A stretch of 64,000 nucleotides of DNA, from assembly GCF_007096355.1 (NCBI RefSeq), contig NZ_VKDF01000001.1:632683-696682 (forward strand), read 5' to 3'. Position numbers and translations under genes: made by a program. This DNA is from Paracoccus sp. M683. Lineage in GTDB: Bacteria; Pseudomonadota; Alphaproteobacteria; Rhodobacterales; Rhodobacteraceae. Below, one piece after another: positions 63,757 through 64,000 of this stretch (position 1 is the first letter of the stretch; every line of letters starts with the position of its first letter). The notes under the pieces are model-generated. The model saw only the letters and a list, made by a program, of their open reading frames with translations. It made no database searches and was not told the origin of the DNA.

Positions 63757-63867
63757 GGCGCTGTGGTCATCTGCGGCGAGATCATGACCATGCCGGGCCT
63801 GCCACGCCGCCCCGCGGCCGAGACGATCCGGCTGAACAAGGCCGGCCAGATCGAGGATCTGTTCTGA
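63757..63867 (+). pseudogene. C-terminal fragment of formate-tetrahydrofolate ligase
   Basis: The frame reads [20 protein letters not shown] and continues [16 protein letters not shown] before a [13 protein letters not shown](K/R)xPAAExI...G.I.GLF is the conserved end of bacterial formate-tetrahydrofolate ligases (Fhs). Only about 36 residues match; the upstream 26 residues of the open frame do not resemble the enzyme and overlap the terminator. It is best read as a remnant of fhs left by a rearrangement, not a functional gene. Confidence 0.65.
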
Positions 63868-64000
63868 CCCGCCCGCCGAGGCAAGGCCCGAATTTCAAGG
63901 CGACATCCCCGGATCGTGACAGGCCGCCTGCGCACAGAAGCTGTGCGTAATCAGCTATTTTTTATCAGACGGTCAAGGCGCATATCCCCTCCATGAAACA

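Larger units (their letters stand above)
63645..64000. other. right-edge region without an intact gene
   Basis: It holds the operon terminator, a fragment related to formate-tetrahydrofolate ligase, and a perfect inverted repeat CGCACAG-aag-CTGTGCG (63931-63947) followed by an AT-rich tract ending in TTTTTTA. An ATG at 63993 preceded by CCCCTCC is too close to the edge to judge. Confidence 0.6.

Noticed and set aside
63679..63867. An intact 62-aa small protein
   Set aside because: Its ATG lies within the terminator hairpin, there is no ribosome site, and only the C-terminal 36 residues resemble a known family, so a gene fragment is the better reading.
63993..64000. Start of another gene at the right edge
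   Set aside because: Only an ATG and two further codons are visible, the preceding CCCCTCC is not a Shine-Dalgarno on this strand, and nothing else supports it.

Overview
This is a GC-rich chromosomal segment of an alphaproteobacterium of the Rhodobacteraceae, most likely Paracoccus. The best taxonomic marker is the petABC (fbcFBC) operon: its cytochrome c1 carries a very long Ala/Glu/Pro-rich acidic N-terminal domain, a known Paracoccus trait. TRAP and Liv-type transporters, alphaproteobacterial RpoH promoters, a DUF3035 lipoprotein and PQQ-linked alcohol oxidation genes agree with this. I saw no rRNA, tRNA, CRISPR array, insertion sequence or prophage.

Layout. 1-9.4 kb: hexuronate/aldarate catabolism. 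A left-reading set (udh, TRAP dctPQM, a UxaA/GarD-type dehydratase, a DMT exporter) converges on a right-reading SDR, 2-hydroxyacid dehydrogenase and GntR regulator; an ExuR/UxuR-like palindrome lies before dctP. 9.4-12.8 kb: thiBPQ thiamine importer behind a TPP riboswitch. 12.85-18.1 kb: mutS-aroC, then a sugar kinase and an FAH-family hydrolase. 18.2-26.6 kb: bc1 complex, radC, dnaK-dnaJ with a heat-shock promoter, and a LysE-type exporter. 26.7-28.5 kb: an unrecognised lipoprotein preceded by an AT-rich, repeat-bearing control region.

28.5-43.3 kb is the most interesting part. It holds a PQQ alcohol dehydrogenase with the DYD signature of lanthanide enzymes, a XoxG-like cytochrome c, a XoxJ-like binding protein, and two PQQ-associated periplasmic proteins (TIGR03863- and TIGR03866-like). 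Between them lies a tightly overlapping five-gene operon: a NosR-like flavin/Fe-S membrane protein, ApbE flavin transferase, LuxR-type response regulator, FIST (NosP-like) sensor and PAS hybrid histidine kinase. No nosZ is present, so I propose a signal-controlled flavinylated electron conduit tied to alcohol oxidation.

43.3-53.8 kb: housekeeping genes (DUF3035 lipoprotein, lspA, purH, rsmB-like, DUF1674, amidase, hslVU under a second RpoH-like promoter) and a PhoD-type phosphatase. 54.1-63.7 kb: benzoate catabolism (catB-benABCD) followed by a five-gene Liv-type ABC importer, probably for the aromatic acid. The right edge carries a terminator and a fragment resembling the C-terminus of formate-tetrahydrofolate ligase.

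Starts were often moved downstream of the longest open frame where a Shine-Dalgarno, signal peptide or family alignment favoured it. All family assignments come from reading motifs; no database search was run.
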